Shown here: positions 16,886 to 23,520 of the stretch, piece after piece | How positions within the stretch are numbered: the stretch's first letter is position 1 | Layout of the letters: the number at the start of each line of letters is the position of its first letter | From: a virus | IMG/VR virus record: IMGVR_UViG_3300048835_000859 | Location: 1 to 27,663 of that record | Direction: 5' to 3' (one strand) | DNA length: 27,663 bases | Notes under the pieces: generated by a model | Told to the model about the DNA's origin: nothing | What the model saw: only the letters and a program-made list of their open reading frames with translations | Databases searched by the model: none | Made by a program: the position numbers and the translations under genes

Positions 16886-17896
16886 ATGCTCAAACCTGTC
16901 TGGGGGCCGCAGCCCGAAACCGTTGCCAACAATAAGCTCAATTCGATGGTGGAATATGCCGAGGAGTACGCCGAATCGCTGGTTGGCGATGCCGTGACCC
17001 AGGTCGTTTTTGACGCCCACACCGGCAACACGAGCAATCCGCACGTCGTCACCAAAGCGCAAATCGGGCTGGGCAACGCCGATAACACCAGCGACGCCAA
17101 CAAACCCATTAGCGCCGCGACGCAAACCGCGCTCGACGCTAAAGCCGATCTGGTTGCCGGCAAAGTGCAAAGCGCGCAGCTTCCGGCGTTCGTGGATGAT
17201 GTGATCGAAGCCGCCAATTTCGCGGCGCTTCCGGGCACGGGTGAAACGGGAAAAATCTACGTCACACTCGACGACAACAAAACCTTTCGCTGGAGCGGCT
17301 CGGCGTATGTGGAGATTTCGGCATCGCTGGCGCTGGGCGAAACGAGTGCGACTGCGTATCGCGGCGATCGGGGCGCAGCGGCCTACGACCACTCGCAGGC
17401 AACCGGCAATCCGCACGGCACAAAATTCAATCAGCTCTCCGATGCGCCATCAGCCTATACCGGGAACGGCGAAAAATTCGTTGCCGTCAAAGCCGACGAG
17501 AGCGGCGTGGAATTTGTGGCCGCCCCGACCGGCGGCGCAACGACCAGCGCGCCCTTCACGGCATCCGAAGCGTTGGCGGCAAACGACATCGTGAGCGTGT
17601 GGAACAGCAGCGGCGCGAAAGTGCGAAAAGCCAACGCGACGGACAGCACCAAAATCGGCATCGGCTTTGTGGACGCGGCGGTGAGTAGCAGCGCATCGGC
17701 GACGGTGGAATTTGCGGGCATCATTTCGGGGCTGTCCGGCCTCACGATTGGCGCGGATTATTTTCTTGCGACGACCGGCGGCGGCATTACGACCACTCCA
17801 CCGAGCGCGAGTGGGAACATCGTGCAGAAAATCGGCACGGCGCTTTCGGCAACGGAGCTTTTATTTGCGCCGGACGCGGCGGTGGAACTGGCATAA
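16886..17896 (+). CDS. Tail fibre protein
   Basis: This 336-residue protein carries the familiar fibre repeat: GNTSNPHVVTKAQIGLGNADNTSDANKPIS at about residues 48-77 and a second HSQATGNPHGTKFNQLSDAP copy near 170. Such NPH-T..Q.GL.N.D.T.D..KP repeats form trimeric shaft segments of receptor-binding fibres. The C-terminal part is Ser/Thr/Ala-rich and beta-like (GIISGLSGLTIGADYFLATTGGGITTTPP), as in many fibre heads. It is followed by a second receptor-binding candidate. Confidence 0.85.
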   Translation: MLKPVWGPQPETVANNKLNSMVEYAEEYAESLVGDAVTQVVFDAHTGNTSNPHVVTKAQIGLGNADNTSDANKPISAATQTALDAKADLVAGKVQSAQLPAFVDDVIEAANFAALPGTGETGKIYVTLDDNKTFRWSGSAYVEISASLALGETSATAYRGDRGAAAYDHSQATGNPHGTKFNQLSDAPSAYTGNGEKFVAVKADESGVEFVAAPTGGATTSAPFTASEALAANDIVSVWNSSGAKVRKANATDSTKIGIGFVDAAVSSSASATVEFAGIISGLSGLTIGADYFLATTGGGITTTPPSASGNIVQKIGTALSATELLFAPDAAVELA

Positions 17897-17946
17897 AATT
17901 TCGATGATACTAAGACATTCCGGCCAATCTACATTGAGAGAATATC

Positions 17947-19341
17947 ATGAACCTCAAACGATTCGTGCCGGTTTTTTGCGCCCTGTTTCTGTGCGCCCTT
18001 GCGCTACACCGGGCGCAGCCACCGGCGCAGCCCGAAACGCCACCGCTGACGTGGGCGCAGTTTTTAGCGCAATGCGAGCGCGAGGACGCAGCTTATAAAG
18101 CGTTCGCAAAACAAAACGACGAACCGGCGCGGCGCATCGAAAACGAGAGCGACCGGCTAAACTTTAGCGAGCCGAAAACAGCGAAAAAAACAACACAAAA
18201 ACGGAGCGGAATTATGGCGGATTATTTAGTGTCGGGCGCAGGCGATTCGAGTTACAACGGCACATATACACAAAGCGGGACATACAACAGCAAGGCGGCT
18301 TATACCAACGGCTCACGCTGGATTTTTTGGGAAACGATGGGCGGTTCCCGATGGGCGATGAACACCAGCAAGTCGGACATGGCTATCCCGTATGAGGGCG
18401 GCTCGTCAGGTTCCACGCCGACGACCGGTGCCTGGAGCATCGGGCCGGGCGGCGGCACCGCGCCCGCGCCGACTGTGAGTGAAGTGGTCGCCGATTCCAC
18501 GCCGCCCACCTTCGCCAGCGCCAGCGTGCCCGCCAACGGCAACAGCATCGCCGTCGCACTCACCGAAGCCGACAGCGCGCCGATTCTGCCCGCGTCGGGC
18601 GTGACCGGTTTCACGGTTCTGGTGAACGGCACGGCGCGCAGCATTAGCAGCGCGACCGCCAGCGGCACGACGGTTACGCTCAATTTAGCCAGTGCGGTTT
18701 ACGCGGGCGACGTTGTGACGGTGAGCTATGCGCCGGGCAACGTCACGGATTCGGCGTCCAACGCGATGGCGAGTTTTGGCGCGCAAAGCGTGACGAATAA
18801 TTCGACCGTGCCCGCACCGCCGACCGTGCGGCGTCCGATGACTTTGGTAAATGGGCGCTTTCAGGAAATGGGCAACAGTGAAGCGTTGCCGAGCACGCTT
18901 TTGGGAAATGCGCTTGTGATTGGTGCCGGCGTCAAGCGAACGACAAATCAAGCAATTCCCAACAACGTGGACACACTTGTTTTGTTCGACAGTGAAATTT
19001 TCGATTCTCATGCTTTCCATTCCACATCAACCAACACAAGCCGCCTGACTATCCCCGACGGGCACGGCGGCTTATACCTGGCCGTAGCTCAATGCTGCTG
19101 GGCGAACAACACTACTGGCTACCGAACAATGGATATCTTGCTTAATGGTGCATTGTCTTTCCCCGCTCCATCCACGTATATGGGAACAATACCGATCAAC
19201 AAAGCGACGCTGAATTTAACATCAATGATGGTGCTTGCAGCAGGTGACTACTTGGAAATGAAGGTAGGGCAAAACAGCGGTGGATCTTTGGATTTGACAA
19301 CCACGAGCAGCTTTCAAATCGTCAAACTGGGAATTGTCTGA
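17947..19341 (+). CDS. Receptor-binding protein with SwmB-like and C1q-like domains
   Basis: The 464-codon frame has three parts. Residues 1-89 start with a signal-like hydrophobic stretch (2-22) and then a charged segment. From M90, at 18214 with GGAG eight bases before it, comes a tail-protein segment (MADYLVSGAGDSSYNGTY). Residues about 175-285 form a SwmB/Ig-like domain (TDSASN near its end). Residues about 335-464 look like a C1q/TNF-like jelly roll (GGLYLAVAQCCWANNTTGYR, ending SFQIVKLGIV). The true start may be 18214, in which case the first 89 codons are a separate or fused small exported protein. Codon use in the last 450 bases is more AT-rich than in neighbours, suggesting domain exchange. 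Confidence 0.75.
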   Translation: MNLKRFVPVFCALFLCALALHRAQPPAQPETPPLTWAQFLAQCEREDAAYKAFAKQNDEPARRIENESDRLNFSEPKTAKKTTQKRSGIMADYLVSGAGDSSYNGTYTQSGTYNSKAAYTNGSRWIFWETMGGSRWAMNTSKSDMAIPYEGGSSGSTPTTGAWSIGPGGGTAPAPTVSEVVADSTPPTFASASVPANGNSIAVALTEADSAPILPASGVTGFTVLVNGTARSISSATASGTTVTLNLASAVYAGDVVTVSYAPGNVTDSASNAMASFGAQSVTNNSTVPAPPTVRRPMTLVNGRFQEMGNSEALPSTLLGNALVIGAGVKRTTNQAIPNNVDTLVLFDSEIFDSHAFHSTSTNTSRLTIPDGHGGLYLAVAQCCWANNTTGYRTMDILLNGALSFPAPSTYMGTIPINKATLNLTSMMVLAAGDYLEMKVGQNSGGSLDLTTTSSFQIVKLGIV

Positions 19342-19347
19342 CCGTGA

Positions 19348-19395
19348 CGGCGGCATGAGTACCAATCGTCGCCGCCGCACCCCATTCTGTTTTTC
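19348..19395 (+). terminator. Weak stem-loop before the integrase gene
   Basis: CGGCGGC (19348-19354) pairs with GCCGCCG (19371-19377) over a 16-base loop; TTTTT begins 13 bases later. It may end late transcription after the receptor-binding gene. The distance to the T-run makes it weak. Confidence 0.3.
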
Positions 19396-19397
19396 CC

Positions 19398-20468
19398 ATG
19401 CTCGCTTTGCCCGGCCCTAGCTCGCCTCAATTCCCACAATTCCCCGCGCCGATTCCCCCAGTTTTAGAAAATGTGCCAACGCCAGCGTTACCGCGCAGCG
19501 GGAGTACTCCCGATCTGGTCGCGCTGCTTTTGGAAGACAAGCGCAGCCCCGACACCAAACGCGCCTACAAATCCGACCTCAATTTCTTTTTCGCTTTCGC
19601 GCAAAAAGACGTGCAAGAATTCATTTCGCAGACCACGCCGCAAATCGCGCTGGATTTGGCGCGCTTCAAAAACGCCATGCGGGAAAACGGTTTGGCCGAG
19701 GCGACGATCAACCGCCGTTTGGCTGCCGTGAAATCGCTGCTGAAATTCGCGCACCGCCTGGGCTTTTGCGAAACGGACGGGCGCGCTTTGGTGGACGGTG
19801 AAAAAATTCAGCACTACCGCGACACGCGCGGCATTGAACTCAAACAAATGCGGAAATTGGTGCAGGCGCCCGCAAAAAAGTTTGGAAATGGATTGCGCGC
19901 CGCGCGCGATACATCAATTTTGCTGCTGCTGTGCGAAAACGCGCTGCGCCGCGCCGAAGTCTGCAAGCTGAATGAAAGCGATTTTGATTACGCGCGGCGC
20001 GAACTTTCGATTCTGGGGAAAGGGCGAGGTTTGCAAAAAGAAAAAGTGACAGTGAGCGAAAACTTAGCCGCGTGTCTGTGTACTTATATAAATAAGAAAC
20101 ATAGTAAACACACTCTCCTAATGGAGAGTTTTTCAAATAGCGAAAAAAAATGTCACGATGTTGCAGACTTACCTTTGTTTGAAACGCTGGATCGAAGGCC
20201 GGAGTACTCCCGTTCGCGTTTGACGCCGGACGGACTTTATCAGCTTGTGCAGTTTTACGGCGCGCAGATCGGACTGAAGCGCCTCACGCCTCACCAGCTT
20301 CGCCACAGCGCGATAACCGCCGCACTCGATGCCACCAAAGGCGACGTGCGGAAAGTTCAGAAACTTTCGAGGCACGCGAAACTGGCGACGCTGCAAATTT
20401 ATGATGATTCGCGAGAAAATTTTCAGGGCGAGGTTAGCGGGCTGTTGTCGAAACTACTGATGAAATAA
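19398..20468 (+). CDS. int: Tyrosine recombinase (phage integrase type)
   Basis: The 356-residue protein has a SAM-like N-terminal core-binding domain at about 37-130 and a complete catalytic domain: R184 (NALRRAEV), K208 (LGKGRG), H299-x-x-R302 (TPHQLRHS), H326 and nucleophile Y335 (LQIYDD). It should catalyse integration and excision. No integron-integrase-specific patch is recognisable, so I read it as Xer/phage type. Two oddities stand out. The first 35 residues are proline-rich. Residues about 229-258 are an AT-rich insertion with codon use unlike the rest and a terminator-like hairpin. It converges on the cassette array, whose truncated end lies 63 bases past its stop. Confidence 0.92.
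   Translation: MLALPGPSSPQFPQFPAPIPPVLENVPTPALPRSGSTPDLVALLLEDKRSPDTKRAYKSDLNFFFAFAQKDVQEFISQTTPQIALDLARFKNAMRENGLAEATINRRLAAVKSLLKFAHRLGFCETDGRALVDGEKIQHYRDTRGIELKQMRKLVQAPAKKFGNGLRAARDTSILLLLCENALRRAEVCKLNESDFDYARRELSILGKGRGLQKEKVTVSENLAACLCTYINKKHSKHTLLMESFSNSEKKCHDVADLPLFETLDRRPEYSRSRLTPDGLYQLVQFYGAQIGLKRLTPHQLRHSAITAALDATKGDVRKVQKLSRHAKLATLQIYDDSRENFQGEVSGLLSKLLMK
20112..20133 (+). other. Terminator-like hairpin inside the integrase gene
   Basis: ACTCTCC-TAAT-GGAGAGT followed by TTTT lies within the AT-rich insertion of the integrase coding sequence. If active it would cut integrase messages short at about codon 240; it may also be a relic of inserted DNA. Confidence 0.45.
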
Positions 20469-20503
20469 AAAAGCCAAACCGAAAATTCCCGGTTTGGCTT
20501 TTT
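20468..20503. terminator. Strong bidirectional terminator after integrase
   Basis: Arms AAAAAGCCAAACCG (20468-20481) and CGGTTTGGCTTTTT (20490-20503) pair perfectly over 14 bases with an 8-base loop. A- and T-runs on either side make it work both ways: it ends the rightward integrase message and also leftward transcription leaving the cassette array. Confidence 0.9.
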
Positions 20504-20530
20504 CCCGTCAGAACGCGGAAATTAACTAAC

Positions 20531-20567
20531 GCGGTAGGCGGTCGGGTGCAGCGTTTTGTTGTGCGTA
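20531..20567 (-). other. attC7, truncated distal site
   Basis: Read leftward it has R'' (ACGCACAAC), the 5-base spacer and an intact L'' arm GCTGCACCCGACCGCC. The L' arm and spacer are missing; GTTAGTT follows at once, as if the central part had been deleted onto an R'-like core. It closes the array on the integrase side. Confidence 0.75.
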
Positions 20568-20842
20568 ATGTTTGATGCGTGAGGCCGGTTCCTCCCCGAC
20601 TGCTGTTATGTCCCCCGCTTTTTGCGCCCTCTGCCTCAGTTTCTCTGTCCCAAGTTTAATTCCCGATTTTCACGGTAGCGGCTCTCTCACCGCATCCACT
20701 TTTTGCGCTCACCTCATACGACAAACATCAAAGTGTCGGCAATCCGCTTTTCGTAGAAACAGCGTCAAAGTACTTCTGGTCGCTCGGCGCTATAGTGTGT
20801 CATATCACCACACCGCCCACGCATCGAACCTTTACGCATTAC
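20568..20842 (-). other. Cassette 7, no recognisable gene
   Basis: This cassette holds no leftward frame longer than about a dozen codons (one encodes MTHYSAERPEVL), and rightward frames look like chance. It may be a decayed gene, a non-coding RNA or a promoter-bearing cassette. With the neighbouring sites it makes up most of the roughly 490-base stretch without a gene between the integrase and cassette 6. Confidence 0.6.
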
Positions 20843-20937
20843 GCACAACGCCGAACTCACCCGCCGCCTGCCGCCGCATCGTTTTGCTCACCGGAGCATG
20901 GCTGCGGCAGGCGGTCGGGTGCAGTGGTTTGTTGTAT
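20843..20937 (-). other. attC6 recombination site
   Basis: Leftward: R'' ATACAAC, spacer AAACC, L'' ACTGCACCCGACCGCC; then L' GGCGGCGGGTGAGT, spacer TCGGC, R' GTTGTGC. The central stem is CCGCCTGCCGC/GCGGCAGGCGG. L'' has the two extra bases (G and A) that set orientation. Confidence 0.88.
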
Positions 20938-20962
20938 TGCTTGTTGGCTCGCTGTAATTTCG

Positions 20963-21160
20963 TCAATCATTGAACATGAACACCGATGAATCGTCGTCCT
21001 CGCGTGGGTCATGTTCTTGCCAGTCGGTTGCGGCTTTGTCCACACCCGACACGCGCTCATCCAGCGAAACCGGATGATTTTTCCAATATTTTACACCTTG
21101 CGACGTTCGATAAATTGCAGACCGAACGTGACACTTCTGTTTTGCATCTTCGTAAGTCAT
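20963..21160 (-). CDS. Cassette 6 gene: small acidic phage-type protein
   Basis: The start at 21160 is set by AAAGGAG six bases before the ATG. The 65-residue product (MTYEDAKQKCHVRSAIYR, then KYWKNHP, then DKAATDWQEHDPRED) ends in a strongly acidic tail. The layout, an opening Y/F-E-A helix, a V-R-S/R patch and a D..A.DW motif, recalls small phage proteins of the DUF2829 type, which includes Tad2-like anti-Thoeris proteins. The resemblance is remembered, not computed, and the protein is shorter than those; treat it as a lead. The stop lies 25 bases before attC6. Confidence 0.7.
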   Translation of the reverse strand: MTYEDAKQKCHVRSAIYRTSQGVKYWKNHPVSLDERVSGVDKAATDWQEHDPREDDDSSVFMFND

Positions 21161-21202
21161 TTGCTCTCCTTTGTTCCAGTTTCTGCAACGCCGCGCGCTG
21201 CA

Positions 21203-21285
21203 ATACAACGCCGAGTTCACCCGCCGCTGGAAGGGAGCGAGGAACGAGCGGACTGTAAGCGGTCGGGTGCAACGACTGGTTGTGC
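21203..21285 (-). other. attC5 recombination site
   Basis: Leftward: R'' GCACAAC, spacer CAGTC, L'' GTTGCACCCGACCGCT; L' AGCGGCGGGTGAAC, spacer TCGGC, R' GTTGTAT. The loop has the GCTCGTTCCTCGCTC segment shared with attC3 and, with changes, attC2 and attC1. The cassette 5 gene ends inside it. Confidence 0.9.
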
Positions 21286-21492
21286 CGCTGTTGGTTCGTA
21301 TCGCGCCCGGTCTGGAAGCTCTACGAAATCAGCGACTTTGCTTTGTGCGTCACTAAGCAAAACTACTGCTTCTGTCAGCAACGTGTGCGCGCCCATTTCC
21401 TCGACTGCCAGAAGTGCGGCGCGGATTGCGCTTTCTGCTGGCGTGTAGTGGTCTATACGACTACGACGCGGAAACCCATCAATCATTTGCAT
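21217..21492 (-). CDS. Cassette 5 gene: small helical phage-type protein
   Basis: Start 21492 has GGAG eight bases upstream (a second ATG lies at 21486). The 91-residue product has a predicted helical pair, HYTPAESAIRAALLAVEEMG then TLLTEAVVLLSDAQSKVADFVE. I recall this kind of sequence as a recurrent small hypothetical protein of phages, but its function is not known to me. The last 25 or so residues are encoded by the attC5 arms and stop at TGA in the L' arm GGGTGAAC, so the C-terminus is dictated by the recombination site. A helical-hairpin sponge-type protein is one possibility, not supported by any motif here. Confidence 0.7.
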   Translation of the reverse strand: MQMIDGFPRRSRIDHYTPAESAIRAALLAVEEMGAHTLLTEAVVLLSDAQSKVADFVELPDRARYEPTAAQPVVAPDRLQSARSSLPSSGG

Positions 21493-21518
21493 AAGTTTTC
21501 TCCAAGCCGCACGCTGCG

Positions 21519-21617
21519 GCACAACGCCAAACTCACCCGCCAACTACAGCCTCATTCCGCTTCGCCCTGATTTGAGCTGCGCGGCTGTAGTTGGTCGGGT
21601 GCAGTGATTTGTTAAGC
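21519..21617 (-). other. attC4 recombination site
   Basis: Leftward: R'' GCTTAAC, spacer AAATC, L'' ACTGCACCCGACC; L' GGCGGGTGAGT, spacer TTGGC, R' GTTGTGC. The inner stem is long (CCAACTACAGCC with GGCTGTAGTTGG). R'' is the closest here to the textbook RYYYAAC. Confidence 0.9.
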
Positions 21618-21629
21618 CGCCGTTGGGGA

Positions 21630-21848
21630 TTATCGGGTGAGGTAATTCCTTTCCTTGTGACATTTTACGCAGCGAGACATTTCATGTGTATTACGCTTGA
21701 GACAGTAATGGCAAACCCATGCCGGGCCACCAATGCGAACATCGTCCAATAATTTTTGTATTGAGATTGGTCGCTTTTCCAACTCCTTTTCTAACTCTTC
21801 GACACGCGCCTCTAACTGCTCGCGCGTCATTTCAGAAACATTTGACAT
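21630..21848 (-). CDS. Cassette 4 gene: coiled-coil zinc-ribbon protein
   Basis: The 72-residue product starts with a heptad helix (MTREQLEARVEELEKELEKR, about 7-26) and ends in a zinc ribbon with CHYC and CVKC pairs 16 residues apart. A DNA- or protein-binding adaptor is plausible. The start at 21848 is set by AAGGAG; that ribosome binding site is itself part of a GAGTACTC copy of the dispersed palindrome (AAGGAGTACTC then ATG), so the repeat supplies the translation signal. The stop lies 12 bases before attC4. Confidence 0.75.
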   Translation of the reverse strand: MSNVSEMTREQLEARVEELEKELEKRPISIQKLLDDVRIGGPAWVCHYCLKRNTHEMSRCVKCHKERNYLTR

Positions 21849-21885
21849 GAGTACTCCTTGCACGCAACAAACGCCGCGCGCGGCG

Positions 21886-21971
21886 GCTTAACGTTGAGTT
21901 CACCCGCCAACGAAAGCAGAGCGAGGAACGAGCGGCGCTGTAGTTGGTCGCGGTGCAACGACTTGTTGTAA
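21886..21971 (-). other. attC3 recombination site
   Basis: Leftward: R'' TTACAAC, spacer AAGTC, L'' GTTGCACCGCGACC (an inserted G compared with the others); L' GGCGGGTGAAC, spacer TCAAC, R' GTTAAGC, which fits GTTRRRY exactly. Confidence 0.88.
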
Positions 21972-21976
21972 CGCTG

Positions 21977-22183
21977 TTAATCAGTTGCAAGTGCCATTTT
22001 CCACGCGGGGATGCCGGCTTGCAAGTTCTGAAAGCGCACCTCTTCCACGCCTTCACTTTGCCAACCGCACGCACAGCAAACACGCTGTTGTTGAGCCAAG
22101 CGAAACAAGCGCGGGTCAACGGGACGCGAGAGCAAGTTTAAGTCGAACGCTTCGGTTTTCTCATCGCAAATCGGGCATTTCAT
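21977..22183 (-). CDS. Cassette 3 gene: zinc-ribbon protein
   Basis: The 68-residue product has CPIC at residues 3-6 and CCACGW near residues 36-41, a four-cysteine zinc ribbon like those of small phage regulators and of YgiT-type proteins. Here no toxin partner or HTH accompanies it. Start 22183 is preferred because AAGGA precedes it by seven bases; the upstream in-frame ATG would run through the cassette leader. The stop lies five bases from attC3. Confidence 0.75.
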   Translation of the reverse strand: MKCPICDEKTEAFDLNLLSRPVDPRLFRLAQQQRVCCACGWQSEGVEEVRFQNLQAGIPAWKMALATD

Positions 22184-22223
22184 ATGTTTTCCTTTTCGCG
22201 CTTCCATTGCGCCGCGCGCAGCG

Positions 22224-22300
22224 TTACAACGACCAGCTCACCCGCGCCCGGAGCGCGAGGAACGAGCGCGTAGGGCGTCGGGTGCAGCGTTTTGTTCAAC
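22224..22300 (-). other. attC2 recombination site
   Basis: Leftward: R'' GTTGAAC, spacer AAAAC, L'' GCTGCACCCGACGCC; L' GGCGCGGGTGAGC, spacer TGGTC, R' GTTGTAA. The shortest complete site here; the HTH gene of cassette 2 ends inside it. Confidence 0.88.
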
Positions 22301-22495
22301 CGCAACGCTGCTACGTTTCAGTTTAAGTACTCGCTCGACTTCCTTGAGCGCCAGAGGAAGGCAGCGCGGCGGAGTACTCCTGCCCGCGCGCCAATCCTCG
22401 AAAGTTCTCAAGCTGGTTTTGTTCAAGCGCCGCGCGGCCTCGACGTTTGATAATCCAAGTCGCGCCTGCCATTTCTTCAGTTCGTCAGCGGTCAT
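22238..22495 (-). CDS. Cassette 2 second gene: helix-turn-helix regulator
   Basis: The 85-residue product shows a Cro/C1-type HTH: LKKWQARLGLSNVEAARRLNKTSLRTFEDWRAGRS at about residues 6-40, followed by a helix (PLALKEVERVLKLKR). Such proteins are phage or toxin-antitoxin repressors. ATG 22495 has no good ribosome binding site; an in-frame TTG at 22522 is an alternative start, and GGAGATACGA upstream repeats the leader of the other gene of the cassette. The C-terminus runs into attC2 and stops at TGA of GGGTGAGC. It could bind the palindromic operator at 23120 in the same cassette; that is inference. Confidence 0.75.
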   Translation of the reverse strand: MTADELKKWQARLGLSNVEAARRLNKTSLRTFEDWRAGRSTPPRCLPLALKEVERVLKLKRSSVAVEQNAAPDALRARSSRSGRG

Positions 22496-22520
22496 GGTAA
22501 AATCTGAATGTCGTATCTCC

Positions 22521-22560
22521 AATCCCGCCGCGTGTTTTGAGGCACGCGGCGGGATTTTTT
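22521..22560 (+). terminator. Strong intrinsic terminator inside cassette 2
   Basis: Arms AATCCCGCCGCGTG (22521-22534) and CACGCGGCGGGATT (22543-22556) with an 8-base loop, then T's to 22560 on the plus strand. The T-run points rightward, so it stops antisense transcripts; leftward the stem lies just upstream of the HTH gene and could lower read-through without fully ending it. Confidence 0.85.
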
Positions 22561-22566
22561 GATTGA

Positions 22567-23055
22567 TTAGAGAACTTCGTTAATCAGAGCCGAAGACGAC
22601 CGAGCCGAGTTCAAGTAATATTCGACTTTGTTTTTGATGTGATCCATCAAGCCGCCTTTGATTCTCGAAGCCAACTCCAGAAATTCAAAATCAGTAGCTT
22701 CGGTAATTCGCGGGTCGTTGTGATTGAGTTGGAAATTGATTTCGTAGGCGCGCGTCAATTCTTTATCCGCGAACAGCGCGGCGTCGGCGTCCAGGTTGAA
22801 CAACTCAACTTTCACAGGATAGAAAACATAGTGGCGAATCCACATCGCCATGAACACCGTTGCTTCCTTGAGTTCCGGTGTAATTACGACACTTTCGCTA
22901 AACATCAAGTCGGCTTGAAAAGGCGCGTTTTCTTTGATGAATTGAATCGCGAATTTGGCTTTGGCTTGATTGGCCTGATCGTGTTGAGACACCCAGTCTC
23001 CAGATAAGTCAGTGTTCAAATTCAGTTGGTCAAAAATTGAGGTCTTCGTATTCAT
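22567..23055 (-). CDS. Cassette 2 first gene: 162-residue protein of unknown function
   Basis: Start 23055 is set by AGGAGATACGATG (SD six bases before ATG). The soluble 162-residue product has no recognised domain; visible features are a polar N-terminus (MNTKTSIFDQLNLN), a hydrophobic helix-like segment near residues 66-85 (EATVFMAMWIRHYVFYPVKVELF) and a Ser-rich end (NSARSSSALINEVL). Composition is clearly more AT-rich than the phage genes, which suggests separate ancestry. It has its own sigma70-type promoter with an operator in the spacer and a leader hairpin, so it is not dependent on upstream reading. Toxin or antidefence roles are speculation. Confidence 0.8.
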   Translation of the reverse strand: MNTKTSIFDQLNLNTDLSGDWVSQHDQANQAKAKFAIQFIKENAPFQADLMFSESVVITPELKEATVFMAMWIRHYVFYPVKVELFNLDADAALFADKELTRAYEINFQLNHNDPRITEATDFEFLELASRIKGGLMDHIKNKVEYYLNSARSSSALINEVL

Positions 23056-23067
23056 CGTATCTCCTGT

Positions 23068-23100
23068 GTGAGTAGCTTGGAATTTTTGAGGACTACTCAC
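23068..23100 (-). promoter_or_regulatory. Leader hairpin before the 162-residue gene
   Basis: GTGAGTAG (23068-23075) pairs with CTACTCAC (23093-23100). In the leftward message the stem sits immediately before AGGAG and could tune access to it. Confidence 0.5.
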
Positions 23101-23112
23101 TAACAAGGTACT

Positions 23113-23141
23113 ATTATAAACCACGATAATCGTGGTGGCAA
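23113..23141 (-). promoter_or_regulatory. Promoter with a 17-bp operator in its spacer
   Basis: Leftward TTGCCA (23141-23136), a 17-base spacer, and a perfect TATAAT (23118-23113). The palindrome ACCACGAT-A-ATCGTGGT (23120-23136) fills the spacer and touches the -35 box, an arrangement that would let a bound repressor block polymerase. Transcription would start near 23106, about 50 bases before the ATG of the 162-residue gene. Confidence 0.8.
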
Positions 23142-23200
23142 GGGGTTTTGAGAAATTTTTTATTTATTTTTTTGCGCCCCCCCCGAAACACTGATTTGCG

Positions 23201-23292
23201 GTTGAACGCCGAGTTCACCCGCCAACGGAAGCGCCAGAGTGAGGCACGAACGGCGGCGCTGTAGTTGGTCGCGGTGCAACGATTTGTTGTAT
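23201..23292 (-). other. attC1 recombination site
   Basis: Leftward: R'' ATACAAC, spacer AAATC, L'' GTTGCACCGCGACC (with the inserted G also seen in attC3); L' GGCGGGTGAAC, spacer TCGGC, R' GTTCAAC. Its arms share CCAACTACAGCGCCG with attC3, so the two may be recent relatives. Confidence 0.88.
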
Positions 23293-23302
23293 TGCAGTTG
23301 GC

Positions 23303-23494
23303 TCATTGCGCGGCCAGCTTTTGCTCAACTTCCGGCCATGACAGATATTGTGCTTGCGGCATCAAATCCCGAACCTGAGTGATTGAATAGGCATCGCCGT
23401 CACCAAACATATAATGCTCTTCGTCAGCATCCAAAACACCAAACTGAATGTCGCCTTTGCAGTGAAAATCCCTGACTAAAATAAATGGTTTCAT
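23303..23494 (-). CDS. Cassette 1 gene: small protein of unknown function
   Basis: Start 23494 is set by GGGAG six bases before the ATG. The 63-residue acidic product (MKPFILVRDFHCKGDIQFGVLD, then YMFGDGDAYSITQVRDLMPQ) looks like a small beta-alpha domain. No family was recognised. Its stop lies 10 bases from attC1. As the first cassette it is nearest to transcription coming from the phage replication operon. Confidence 0.7.
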   Translation of the reverse strand: MKPFILVRDFHCKGDIQFGVLDADEEHYMFGDGDAYSITQVRDLMPQAQYLSWPEVEQKLAAQ

Positions 23495-23520
23495 TTCAAC
23501 TCCCTGCAGCGCCGCGCGCT

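Noticed and set aside
20572-20973. Rightward 133-codon frame in cassette 7 and attC6
   Set aside because: It runs through an attC site, has no ribosome binding site, is low complexity and opposes the array direction.
20986-21570. Rightward frames across cassettes 5 and 6
   Set aside because: They overlap leftward genes that have good ribosome binding sites and stops at attC, and they cross recombination sites.
20531-23292. Regularly recurring CGCCGAGTTCACCCGCC / GGTCGGGTGCA segments as a CRISPR array
   Set aside because: Repeats are paired inverted arms of unequal site length, spacing is 240-910 bases, and genes lie between them; they are attC sites.
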